This document shows positions 1 through 13,843 of a stretch of DNA of 64,000 nucleotides, piece by piece; the first letter of the stretch is position 1, and each line of letters starts with the position of its first letter. The translations under genes were made by a program, and so were the position numbers. Origin of the DNA: Blastocystis hominis. Its lineage: Eukaryota > Sar > Bigyra > Opalinata > Blastocystidae. The stretch is taken from contig NW_013171827.1 of NCBI RefSeq assembly GCF_000151665.1, positions 1,385,066-1,449,065 of the forward strand, in the 5' to 3' direction. The notes under the pieces are model-generated. The model saw nothing but the letters and a program-made list of their open reading frames with translations, had not been told where the DNA came from and made no database searches.

Positions 1-199
1 TAATTCCAACTCGCCAAAATGTCTGTGAATTGCTCGCACGTCATTGAGTTAGGTAGTGTTCTCACGACATATCGAGCAGGATATTTCAAGTTATTTGGCT
101 TCATTTCTAAAGACAAATGAACACGATGCAATTGTCTCCCTTTTTGGGAATTCCACAATTTGACCGAAATTTCCCTAATTGCCCTTTTACCATTCTTTT

Positions 200-498
200 T
201 TTATCAGCAGGTTCGCGAATCGTTCGTTTAGTTTTTACGTTCTACGAGTTTCGATCTTCGATCTTTTTGTTTCGTTGGATGGATAGAGAAAAGGGTAAGT
301 TGTGTGAGCTGGTTTTTGGGAGGTGAGAAGCACCTTAATATCAGGACTCGTGTATTCCGTGACGAGATCCTTTCATGCGGGTGCGAGAGTGTTGTTCGTG
401 TAATTAGCGTGATGTTTCAATTCCCTACTGAGTCTCAGTTCTTGAGGCTCAACCCAGGGTTGCATTTATGTTACGCCAGTCCACTTACGTATATGTAG
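200..498 (+). CDS. unrecognised 3' part of a gene at the left edge
   Basis: An open frame runs from about position 200 and reads on through a likely 28-nt intron (GTAAGT donor near 296, acceptor at the GGGAG near 322) into an exon ending with TAG at 496-498. The joined frame is rich in Arg, Phe and Leu, and I do not recognise it. A TGTTTGTT motif at 567-574 lies downstream on the same strand, which suits a plus-strand gene ending here. The 5' part would lie left of the window or in exons I could not identify between 1 and 200. It could also be a chance open frame. Confidence 0.3.
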
Positions 499-566
499 AT
501 CGAGTTGAAGAGACCTAGAGACCTAGAGACGTAGAGACGTAAGGTTTGTAGTGATTGCATGATTGT

Positions 567-574
567 TGTTTGTT
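567..574 (+). terminator. TGTTTGTT poly(A)-site motif
   Basis: Exact TGTTTGTT, 69 nt after the stop of the unrecognised left-edge frame. It lies in the short space before the convergent AFG2 gene ends at 625, so it most likely serves the plus-strand transcript. Confidence 0.4.
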
Positions 575-624
575 GAACACTCAAAGCCGCACTCATTAAA
601 ATTGTATCCTAGTATAAAAGACGT

Positions 625-3441
<2,817 letters not shown>

Positions 3442-3521
3442 AATAATAGAAATTGAAAGCAAAATCAAAATCAAAATAATAAAAGACCCAAAAAAAACTC
3501 CCAGTCCTTACCAACTTTCTA

Positions 3522-3545
3522 ATATATATATATATATATATATAT
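3522..3545. repeat. (TA)n microsatellite
   Basis: An uninterrupted TA run between the divergent AFG2 (-) and SAC3-like (+) genes. No other feature is visible in this short intergenic space. Confidence 0.8.
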
Positions 3546-3656
3546 TCTTGCCTCTGGTATGTCGCAACAACCAAGCAAATACTATCTCTATGCATATAGC
3601 CTCTACATAGAAGATAGAAATAAGAATAATGGGGACGTAACCAATCCCTCGGCTCG

Positions 3657-6600
3657 ATGTCTGCGTATGTGCTCTCTTATCGAGACAAATCGGCGAATAG
3701 CGAATTCTCTCGGTAGGAAGTAGGGATCGGAAGAGTTGATGCTGATTTTTCTAGTTATACTGAATCGGAGCAGCAGGATATGATTCACTATCTGGAAGGA
3801 GCCGATCCATCGATCGTAAATGAGGAAACGGGTCAAGAGTGTCCGCAGACTGAGCTATTAGTCAGTGTATATGCTCGACCCAACAATGATGAAGTGAAAA
3901 ACACGGACAACCTTCGGTATTATCCATTCCTCAATTCATGATGAGTAGTCCGCCTGTAGTACTCGAAAAGACGGTTCTCCACCTATTCCACAACTGTCTG
4001 AATCACATAAATTTGCCAGACCCGCGAATTAAGTATTCTGCAAATTGAATATTTTTCCGGTAGTAACAAAATCGTAACGTTCTCCTCGGTGTACACCTTC
4101 ATCCACGACCGTCTGAAGATGGTATACCGCGAGTCCTTATGGCAAGGCAAAGACATCAATCGTAATCATGCTTCTTTTCTCTGCTCCTCTCACCCGCAGC
4201 ACATATCGACGTCTGTATTCGCATCCACGAGTACATGTGCCGCTTCCTGATCCTCTTCTCTCACTACCTCTTCCATGATGATGAGTTCATGAACCAACGC
4301 AACAAGTCTCTCAGCAGCTGGCTCACCCAGCTTTTCATCCTTTATACCACCGCCGTCAACCTCCGTTTCCACGTTTTGGGCGTTTCATCTAGACCGATTC
4401 GACGCTCTGCAGAACTGCGGGGAGTTTCTCGGTTACTACGCGCTTTACTATGATAATCAACGACTCCTATTCCCCTCCTTGGTAGTTTCCACGTTTCCAC
4501 GTTTCTCCTAGATCGACCCGGCGAACACCATCGCGAAATCGGTCGTGGTGCTGGAGAGCGCGACGACACACCTTCCTCCGCACATCGCGGCGCGCAATCG
4601 GCGGCGTTTCCTCGCGGTTATTCGGCTCATCCAGCTGATGGAGGTAGAGAACCGCGGGAATGATGCCATGATGACGGGTAGGCGGGAGATCTGGTTTCCC
4701 TGTTTCGACTGTGCGAGGCGTTACCCCCCTTGGTCGTAATACTGTTCCTCTGCGACAAGTACAAAACACGTGATTGTGTTCCGGGGGTTTCACGTAGTGC
4801 GGCACATGGCGGGAGCGTATCTCTACAGCAAGCGCGTTTCCACGTTTCCCTATCCAGAAATCGGCCAGATTTTCTTCGCCGCGCCGTTTGAAATCCCCGC
4901 GGTTCTGGACAGTTTCAATCTGGCGTGGAACCCCGCGGATCAGACCGTCTCCCGCCTCGAGGAGGGGAAACGGAGAAACCTGCCGCCTTCCCCGTTTCCC
5001 TCCTTCCCGCCCTCGCTCATCCAGGCCAAACTGAGGTGGGCGATTCCCCGCGGTTCTTGAGAAATAGCGGCTTTTCCCTCGAGGACGTGATTCTGGGCGC
5101 CTGCGCCGAGGATCCTCCGCCAATCCCCGCGGTTAACCTGGTTCTACCTTTCGCCGTCGCCCACGCGCCCGCGCCCGACCCGCTTTTTTCCCACATCCGC
5201 AGCGCCGACAGCGTTCCCGCGGATTTTTTACCCGAAGATGACGCGAAAACCGCGGGAATGGGAGTTTCGAAGAATTCGATGGATGGGATGCGCGAAACGC
5301 CCGGGACCTCCGTTACCTCGGTTTCTCCGATTTCTCCCATTCCATCGGTTACCTCGGTTACCTCGGTTTCTCCAGTTACTCCAGTTACTCCAGTTTCGGA
5401 AGTGCCGGGAGCGATGGATGCGGTCTCGGGTTTCTCCGTTTCCCCGGTTTCCCCGGTTTCCCCGATTGGTTCTAGCGAGGGATTGTGGATTCCCGCGGGG
5501 AACAGCAGCGAGTGGGATCTGAGTGCGGAATTCCCGCGGGGATTACCGCTGTCGAAGGAGGGAATTTCCCGCGGGGACTCGGTGGTGTGGGATCGGATTC
5601 CCGCGGGGGATGGGAATGTGTTCGCGGTACCGGAATCGGAGAACCAGGGAAACGTGGAAGGGGGCGTGCGCCTCCCGTTCCAAGGGGGTTTCACGCTGCC
5701 GAAGGGTTTCCCCTTTTCTGGGAGTTTCGGTGCGGCGAAGCCGGAAGAAGAAAAGAAATCATTTATGAATTTATCGATGAACGAATCCACGAATTCATCA
5801 GCCATGGAACCATCAGCCACAAGACCATTAATGAACCCATCCATGGAACCATCAGCCACAAGACCATTAATGAATCCATTAATGAATCCTCCTTCATTGA
5901 TTCCTTCCACAAACCCATTCATGAATTCATCCAAGAATTCTTCCATGAATCCTCTTTCATCATTATCACCAACGGAACCATCCACTGTTTCCACTGTTTC
6001 CACTGTTTCCACTGTTTCCACTGTTTTCAATCAGCCCAAGTTTTCTTTCAATCCCAATCCTCCGAACCAACCCGCCTCGAAACTCCCAATGAAACTCCCA
6101 GCGAAACCCATCCCACCCCCACCAGTGAAACTCCCGCTGAAAGAAACGCCCCCTTCGCCCCCGCCAGTTCCCGCCTCCTTCGCCTTCTCCGAGGTTCCCT
6201 CTTCCCCGGTTTCCCCAGTTTCCCCAGTTTCCCCAGAAGATGAAACCACGTTTTTGTTTTCGCTGGTCGATTCCCCCGCGGTTCTGAACACCGCGGTAAC
6301 GACCGCTGTATCGAAGCACGCTGATTGGCTGAACGAATTTTCTTCGAATCTACAAAACCGAATGAATGAATTCGAAACGAAAATGGGCGGCAAATTGGCT
6401 TCGCTCGATACGCAGATGAAACGCCTTCAGAAACGAATCGCCGAAATGAAACGCCTCCAATTCCATCGAAAGAACCTTCTATCGAACCTTCGAATCGAAC
6501 TGAGGAAAAACCGCGGAATTGAATTGTGTTCCATCGATGGAAACATCGAAGACTTTGCGAAACGACACGCTTCCAAGAGAATTCGGTGGAACACAATGGA

Positions 6601-7659
6601 AAAAACGGTTTCAAAACGAATTCATGAAACTCCCCAATTCATTTTGATGAAACTCCCGTTGAAAACCGCGGGAAAATTGGCCATCGATTGGGTGTCCACG
6701 GAGGGAGTTTCATCCGAAGAATTCGATGGAATTCTGTCCAGCGTTTCGATTGGCTCCCCCTTCGTTTCTATTTTGACGAAAAAAGTCCAGATTTTTGACA
6801 TTCCAAAGTAGTCCCTTTTTTTGTCATTTTCATTAGTTCCCGCGGGAAATTGGAGGTTTCAAATCGAATCCACCCATCCGATCGTGGAAACGTGGAAATC
6901 CAGATACACAAAATGAAACTCCCGGACAATTCGATGGAATTCGAAACTTGGCGGGAAACCCAAGTCGCGAAGCTGACGGATTCCCCGCGGTTATTCCACA
7001 TCATTCTGTGCGACCAATGGACGGAACGCGAATTGGAGAAACTCCCGTCGGATCGAAGAAAAAGGCTCTATTTTTGGAATTCCATAAATCAGGCCGATTT
7101 TTGGAATTTGGGGGTTGAAGTTTCGAAATTCATCGAAGAAGTGAAACGCCCGCAGCAGAAGGAGGTCGATTTTTTCGTGTGGAAAACCGCGGTTTATACG
7201 ATTGGCGGAAATTGGCACTATTTCAATGAGATTTCGAATCGAATTCGATCGGAGTTGGAGAATCCGGAAGTGGAGCTAACCGTGGAAACGGAGAAACGAA
7301 TCGAGGAATGGAGCAAAAAGTGGAAAATCGAAATTGAATTGAATGAAACACAAAAACAAAAACAAAAACAAAAACAAAACTCATTTTCTTATGCATCTTC
7401 TTTCTCATCTTTTTCATATCAAAATCGTGAAATGAATTCAAATGAAAGCGAAAATGCAGAGATGCAAACGCTAACGAAATCGTCGGGATTGCATCGGAAG
7501 TGGTTCGATCAGCAGATCAAACGAGTCGAAAGCAAAATCCGAACGGAGTTGAAGGAAATGGAAGCGTGGAAAATCAAATTGGAATCATGTGCACAGGAAA
7601 TGGACACAGTGCTGGACATGGATCGCTTTGAACTGGAGAATGAACTTATGTTATACTAG
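3657..7659 (+). CDS. SAC3: SAC3/GANP-family mRNA-export protein
   Basis: A large multi-exon gene. The first exons encode the stretch that opens SAC3/GANP domains (GADPSIV, then RSPPVVLEKTV and FIHDRLKMVYR), followed by the helical body (VCIRIHEYMCRF, NQRNKSL, CGEFLGYYALYYD, FHVVRHMAG). SAC3/GANP proteins scaffold the nuclear TREX-2 complex, which links transcription to mRNA export. I resolved introns near 3713, 3918, 4037, 4159, 4365-4392, 4482-4511, 5047 and 6810-6838. The joins between about 4678 and 4790 remain unclear. The second half (4925-7659) is low-complexity: SPV runs coded by repeated GGTTTCCCC, TVS runs, a tandem SATRPLMNP unit at 5805-5890, then charged coiled-coil-like sequence. 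PAG/PRG/SRG tripeptides recur because CCGCGG palindromes are scattered through it. The far C-terminus is unlike anything I recognise. Confidence 0.75.
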
Positions 7660-7744
7660 TTTGGATCCCTTGTTTTTTAAATAACATATACACACACGCA
7701 CACACACATTCATAGCGACAAAACTAATTCGTCAATTCTTCTTT

Positions 7745-8703
7745 ATGCTTTTTGCGTTCTTTTATCTATTCGTCATTTTTCAAGCTGTTGCGCAAAGTGA
7801 TATTTGGAAGGTACTCTCACTTTTATAGAATGTGGAGAGTTTGAAGCATCGTGTATTAATCGAGGGAAAAATAGTGGGAAGCACTGGTCCTCATTTCCCT
7901 ATAGGTATTAAGCAAATGTGTACGATTTATGGAGACGAATCGGGTGTTGTCTCTGAAATGTATATTACTGATATTTCATACAACGGAAACAACTGCACTG
8001 AAATGTCCTTTTATGTTACAAACAAGTAGGTTTTGCTTTTGCGTAATTCCCAAAGAATTGAAATAGCTTCACAAACATCGAATTCAGTAAGTAGGGAGAA
8101 CCCAATTTCTTGAACAAAAATAGACTCCACCACTTTCGTAGGAACCATCAAAGACGTCGAAGTGTCAATCCTGAAGTACGCGCCTCTCGTAAACGATGGT
8201 GTGTGCTGCACGTTGATAAACGGGGAATTATGCGTATTACCCGACGAGAGCCTGATCTCTGTACCCATATCGTATCTGTTTTATTCTTCCATACCTAGCT
8301 AGTGATATTCAATGTTTCTACGGCAGTGCTTCCCTATTCCTCTCCTATCAAATCCAAATCTCCACACAACAGGAATTCCTCATCAATTATTTAGACAATT
8401 CGATCGAACTTAACAACGTTCCCTACACATTGAGAGGAACCACAGGATGCACTGAGTCCATTCCAACGATCGTTCCCTCGCCGGATGTCGAAATCCAACG
8501 TGAATTCCAGAAATCGGGACTATTTTTTAGGCCAAACGGTGATGAATATTGTGGCAGGGTTTATTCTGGTGCTGGTGGTCGTTTATCTGATTATAAAGTG
8601 CGTGTTGAGTTATATGGAGGAGAGGAAGTATATGGATTCGCAGATGCGGAAGAAAGAAACCTCAACGATTGAGATGATTTCAACCTCTGATAAGAGTGAA
8701 TAG
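7745..8703 (+). CDS. type I single-pass membrane protein, unknown role
   Basis: Removing five introns (18 nt at 7811-7828, then 41, 37, 31 and 31 nt) gives a 266-residue protein. It opens with a hydrophobic signal peptide (LFAFFYLFVIF, ending QAVAQ), has a luminal part with several cysteines and N-glycosylation sites (NCT, NFT, NST), one transmembrane segment near residues 210-232 (IVAGFILVLVVVYLII) and a charged cytosolic tail. This is the layout of an ER/Golgi or surface receptor-like protein. I do not recognise the family; p24-like cargo receptors were considered, but the luminal part does not match well. The 18-nt intron is among the smallest in the window and is required because the frame otherwise stops. 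Confidence 0.7.
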
Positions 8704-8760
8704 TTGCCTGTATGTTATGCGATGTAATCACCTTCTCTTTATATTTTTTAATTGGTCGCA

Positions 8761-8768
8761 TGTTTGTT
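8761..8768 (+). terminator. TGTTTGTT poly(A)-site motif
   Basis: Exact TGTTTGTT, 57 nt after the stop of the type I membrane protein gene. A T lies five bases before the motif, as at most other copies here. Confidence 0.6.
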
Positions 8769-8839
8769 GGAATGCCTTCTTTCTTGCTTCGCTTCAGGTG
8801 TCATTCTTTGAAAAGTGTCACCGAGTTTCATTTTCCTAG

Positions 8840-9882
8840 ATGAAGGCAGTAAAGGTGAGAGAGAAGTGTATGAAAATGGATTCTACGGGTTCCAAGAAAG
8901 AGGTGTCACAAGTGCAGAATGATTTGGTTATTCCCTCTTTCCTAAATGGATTCCTCTATTTTGTGGTTGCAACTGTGTGGACCTCCCTCCTGTACATTAT
9001 TTTGTATGCGACAAACGTGATTGAGGTTCTGAAGAACTTTGATCAGTCGTTTCGCTATGTGCAAGGAGTAACGCCTCTAACGTCTCCATCAACAGTGGCC
9101 ACGATCATTAGCTGTTATGTGATCAGTCTTCCCGTGATTCAGGGGATAATGAATGACCGGAAGCCAGTGAACCTTGGACGGGTTGTTGTGATCCACAATA
9201 CACTCTTGATGCTCGCCTCCGCTGCATTGGCAGCTGGAATCGCTTTCTATGTGTTCCAAGATATATATAAGAACGGCTTTTACCATTCTATTTGTAGTGC
9301 AGGTATTTTTCTTTGACTGTTGTGCATCACACTCTAGAAACGCACGACAATGCGTCTCTGCACGTTTTGTACTATATGAACTACTTACTCAAGTTCTATG
9401 AGTTCGTGGACACCTATGTGATTCTTCTGAAAAAGCGTCCGCTCATTTTTCTCCACTGGTACCACCACGCAAGTAATCGCTCTCCCTGATTTTTGTTAAC
9501 TCACAGTCACCGCGCTCCTAACCTACATCCAACAGAACGATTACACGCCGGTTCAGTGGGTTCCCATTCTCATGAACTTGATCGTATGTTTGTTCGGATG
9601 AATTGAATCTAGGTCCACGTCGTGATGTACTCGTACTATTTGATGTCGTCTCTGCACATCCGTTGCTGGTGGAAGCAATACCTCACCCTCTTCCAGATCG
9701 TGCAGTTCATTGTAGACTTGATTGTGTGCACTTATTGCGCTCTCCATCTCTGGGAAGAGCCGCGAACCTGTTTTGGAACGGCACGTGCCGCATACTCCGG
9801 ACTGGGGATTATCGGCTCGTACTTCCTGCTGTTCATTCGCTTTTACTATACAAACTACAAAGCTAAAGAGAAGAGAGAATAG
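8840..9882 (+). CDS. ELO-family very-long-chain fatty acid elongase
   Basis: Three introns (9303-9337, 9473-9506, 9584-9612) leave a 314-residue multi-pass membrane protein. ELO enzymes are the 3-ketoacyl-CoA synthases of microsomal fatty acid elongation: they condense malonyl-CoA with an acyl-CoA in the ER membrane. The family marks are clear and in order: a KFYEFVDTYVILLKKRPL region, the catalytic histidine box HWYHHA, then NLIVHVVMYSYYLMSS and RCWWKQYLTLFQIVQF. The last residues are Lys-rich (KAKEKRE), as in ER-retained proteins. The start at 8840 is the first in-frame ATG; a second ATG 30 bases on is equally possible. The stop at 9880-9882 is followed six bases later by TGTTTGTT. Confidence 0.92.
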
Positions 9883-9888
9883 ATGGCA

Positions 9889-9896
9889 TGTTTGTT
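9889..9896 (+). terminator. TGTTTGTT poly(A)-site motif
   Basis: Exact TGTTTGTT six bases after the elongase stop codon, giving an extremely short 3' UTR. A T lies five bases before the motif. Confidence 0.7.
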
Positions 9897-10046
9897 GGAC
9901 ACCTGACACTTGTTGCTAGAATCACACCTGATTTCGACTGTGTGAATGCTCCTAAAGTAAACCAGCTTCCTACAACCCCTCGTGAACATCATAATTAATT
10001 TTACCTCTGTCCGTTTTGTCGCTTCTATCGACGTTTCGATCTAACA

Positions 10047-11929
10047 ATGGCATCTACAAGCAATGAAGGCCTCGACAGCACGGATAACGTCTTTTTGTGC
10101 TTCTTCCTCACGGAAGCGTTCTCTACGAACCGCAGCGAGTTGCCCGCCATGCGGTACCAAGCTGTGCTGGAAAACATCGTAATCGTGTGTGATGTGGATG
10201 AGTGGTAGAGTGTGGAGTCGTCTCTCTCGCTACGAACAGATGTGGGTTCACAGCGCTGGATTACGAGGAATAAGCTATTTTGGAGCATGGCTCGTGATGC
10301 ATATGAGGTATCGTTTGTTTAGTAAGTGAACGGGAAGGAGGCGGTCGCTGCGGATAATATCATGCTGCATATCATCGTGTATTGGAAGTCGGATGAGAAA
10401 ACACCTTCTTCCAATGCGAAAGCGTGCGAGTTTTCTCTGAAGCTCCCCGCTGTGACGGACGGAGTCAACTGGGACGAAGTGTTCCAAACGGAGGTGGGAG
10501 CGTACCGGTTCATGTTCCACTACCACGCACAGCCGAACTACATTTCGAATTTCGGTTTTTTTATGTGATGGAAAATGAACAATCTAGAGTTTGAGCGAGG
10601 TTCTCAGAATGGCGTGATTACGTTGCTTTCTTCCGATCCCAAAATAAACGAGAGTGCGGAAGACTACGAATTATCGATGTCTTTGGAAGGAGTCGAGGGA
10701 TGGGATTCATTAATCTCTTTCCTACAACGAAGCAATTATTCTTCGAGTACTTTCCTCTTTATTAGCAATAATATGAAAGCATCTTTTAATTTTAATTTAA
10801 CTTTGACACGAGAATATAAAACGATCCCACGACCCAATTTCCCGCCAAACTACCAAATTTTAAAACTCGATCCCATTCGCTTCCATGCCCCCATCCACCT
10901 TCTCTCCCTCTTTCTTCAAACCCTCGAGCCTCCAATGGTCCAACTTCGCGATGCCAACCGTTTTTCGTGTTCGGTTTTGTCTTACTATTCAGAGCGGCTT
11001 GTCTGCGAGTTTATCCCTGATTTCGAAGAACTGGCATTCAATTTAGCCTGCTGCCCGGACGATTCCTGCGTCTCCGCGAGCGACGCTTCGATCGAACTCC
11101 ACGACACCGTGCACTTGAAGGACATGCTGGACAACGAGCACAGCTGCCCCGCGGTGATGTCCGATTTCGGTTTGTGCTGGCGAGCGATTCGAGCGTAGTG
11201 TACTCCAATTGCGTGCTGCTCGTCCACTTGTCGCTGCGCAAGATCGATAAGGCAACAGCTCTCCAACCGCCCATCAATCAATCCTTGCAAACTGCCATTC
11301 TCACACCCACAGACACGCCTGCCTTCACGGAAACCTCCACGCAGAGTTGGAAACCCTCCCAAAAGCCCACACAGAACCCTTCCCAAAAGCCCACACAACC
11401 CTCTTACTCCCAAAAGCCCACACAAAACACTCCTTACTCCCAAAAACCTGCACAGAACGCTTCCCAAAAACCCACACAGAACGCTTCTTACACCCAAAAC
11501 GCTCCTTACAAGCCATCCAACACGTTTTCCAATCCATCAACCGCAGCGCCCGCTGTGGCGGAGCTGGTGGACCTCACGCGCAGCAGCGACGACGGCAGCA
11601 ACGATGACGATGAGGCGTTCGAAGCGTCGATGCGGCCGTTATCGGTGCAGACGGACGTTCTGCAGCAGAAGTTGAAGCATTTGGAGGAGTTCCACGCGGA
11701 GACGGTGAAGTATTATGAGAAGGAATTGGCGGCGAAGCAGCGGACGATTCATCAATTGACGCAGGCAAATCGGGAGTTCGAGAAGCTGTGCGTGGATAGC
11801 GTGCTGGGGGAGAGCAAAACGGAGGACGTGCTGCGGCTACGGAATGAGAATGAAGCGCTGAAGAGAAGAGTGAGAGAGGCGGAGGAGCGGTGGAAACGAT
11901 TGCAGAAGGAGAACGATGAATTGAGGTAG
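10047..11929 (+). CDS. coiled-coil protein of unknown function
   Basis: Four introns (30, 33, 33 and 29 nt) leave a 585-residue protein starting at the ATG 10047. The first 380 or so residues look like a folded domain, with alternating strand-like stretches (FEFERGSQNGVITLLSS, LSYYSERLVCEF, YSNCVLLVHLSLRK). A tandem low-complexity linker follows, built from QKPTQN/QNPS units (11350-11510). The last 100 residues are a strongly charged heptad-like coiled coil (LQQKLKHLEEF, LRLRNENEALKRRVREAEERW). Head, linker, coiled coil recalls centriolar or repair scaffolds such as SAS-6 or XRCC4, but I see no diagnostic motif for either. A 30-nt intron beginning at the stop (GTAGGG) could extend the C-terminus by about ten residues. 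Confidence 0.6.
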
Positions 11930-12050
11930 GGAAAAGGAGGAATAGTGAAAGGTAGAGCAGTGATGGTGAAGATTTGCAAGGCGTAGATTGCAAGTTGGAT
12001 TGTTTTATAAAGTCTAAGCATATATATGAGTTATTGTTGACAATGCGGAT

Positions 12051-12058
12051 TGTTTGTT
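12051..12058 (+). terminator. TGTTTGTT poly(A)-site motif
   Basis: Exact TGTTTGTT followed by GG, about 120 nt after the stop of the coiled-coil protein gene and before the legumain cluster. It suits the end of that transcript, possibly after one more small exon. Confidence 0.45.
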
Positions 12059-12272
12059 GGAGAAAAGAGAACAATAAATCGATGAGTGAATGGGATATCA
12101 ATCATATTACAATAGAGCTCGATTCATAAGTGAGTGAACGTAATCCTATGATAATTGGATGGGGCATGTTCATAATAATTCTGTTTTGAAAGCTATTGAC
12201 AACTTGATATGAGAAATGTACACTTAAAAAAAAGGATATAACCCAATTCCATCTCCAAGACTCTTAAGTTGG

Positions 12273-13402
12273 AAGACATTATTTACATGACCTATACAAC
12301 TAATTTGCACCTACCAGATAACCCTTATCCTGGAATGATTTTCACTGATCCTGCTGATAACACTGATGGTGATTGGGCTAAATATGGATGCTTTGATCAT
12401 GTTGATTACACTGATGACGAAATCAACGAGAAAGTGTTCTTGGCTATTCTTTCTGGAGACGCTGAGACTGTGAAAGAGGCGACTGGTAAGGAGAATCCTA
12501 AGGTATTGAATGCTGGACCTGAGGATACTGTGTTCACTTATTTCATTGACCATGGTGGTGATGATATCATTTGTGTTGGTGGTGATTATGTTCGCTCGGC
12601 TGCTTTGGTCGGTGCTCTTAAGACTGCGTACGAGAAGAAGCTGTACGGTAAGTGGGTGTGGTTCATGGAGGCTTGCCATTCGGGATCCATGTTCCCTAAT
12701 CTTCCCACTGATATCAACATCTACGTGATGACTTCTAGCGATGCTCATCATAATGCTTACATGAGCAACTGCCCTCCTGAGGATTACATTGGTGAGAAGC
12801 ACTTGGGCGCTTGCATGGCTGGACTTTGGGATAATTTCTATCTGGATTATCTGGAACAGAATCCTGATTGCACCATTGGAGAGATTTTCGATTCCGTGAA
12901 GGCTTCTGTTGCTGAGTCCTCTGATCAGAACGTTTCTGAGTTTGGAGATATGACTTTCCGCGATCTCAAGGTCTCTGAGTTCTTCGGAGAGCTTCCTTCT
13001 AGAAGTCTTCGTAAGTCTTACAAGGTTTCGAAGAGCGAGAGCAACGTTCCTGTGTCGGAAGTGCCTCTTCATCTTGCTAAGTGGGCTGCGATCCGTGCGG
13101 ATGATAAGAACAAGGAATCTGCTTTGAAGGCTTACGAGAACGAACTGATTGCTGAGGCGAAGCGTGAAGTTGAATTGATGCGTCTGGGAAGCGCTCTGAT
13201 GAACGAGAAGGCTGCTAACAACGCTATGACTGCTCCTTCTGAAGCTTACAGCGCTGATTGTGTCCGTGAGTTGTCTCTGATGCTGGTGAAGAAGTGCGGT
13301 CACAAATTGCCGTTCTCTTCTAAGCAGAACAACATGCTTCGTAACATTTGTCTCCCTGGTTTGAGTGTTCCTAACGTGAACTGGGATGATATTTGCATGT
13401 AA
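12273..13402 (+). pseudogene. 5'-truncated legumain-like peptidase copy
   Basis: Homology to the neighbouring legumain genes starts abruptly at 12273. The signal peptide, the first exon and about the first 56 residues are missing; the upstream 150 bases show no matching exon. From there the frame is open to the stop at 13402 and keeps the catalytic His (YFIDHGGDD) and Cys (MEACHSGSMF) regions. The first 40 codons match the copy at 15528, while the rest matches the copies at 13844 and 17297, so the gene is a mosaic. An ATG at 12269 created at the junction could still start a 377-residue protein, but without a signal peptide it could not be secreted in the normal way. It most likely arose as one edge of the 2.9-kb duplication. 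Confidence 0.75.
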
Positions 13403-13843
13403 CGAATCCAGTGTAATTTCCTTATAATTATCTCAATTCATTGAGTTACTCTAATTATTTGTTTCAAAAATGATATTTTCAAGTTATCTTGAGGTTTGTG
13501 TTCCTAAAAGATTGGAAAAACTTTTAGGATTAGAATTTTGGCTAATTTTGGCTAATATTAATTATCCACAATGATGAATGAGAATTATATATGGAAATGG
13601 AAAGGATAATATCTCGGTAGTTCAAAGTTTTCTATAGTTGATTTGAAGATTATAATAACATATAGAATAACAGAGATAATCATTAGATAAGAAACATGAT
13701 ACGAAATTCACAATTCATTCAATGAGAGAAACAAATCAACATGATAAATGACGCACTTATGAAAATACAACACTATTTTTGGAAATAGAAATAATATTTC
13801 TTCCTATCTTTTCTCTTTTTCATAATTTATTTCGTAAGCGATT
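13403..13843. other. legumain intergenic spacer
   Basis: AT-rich and non-coding, nearly identical to 16853-17296. The last 20 bases before the ATG (TTTCGTAAGCGATT) are shared with the other full copies and probably hold the transcription start. No TGTTTGTT is visible. Confidence 0.6.
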
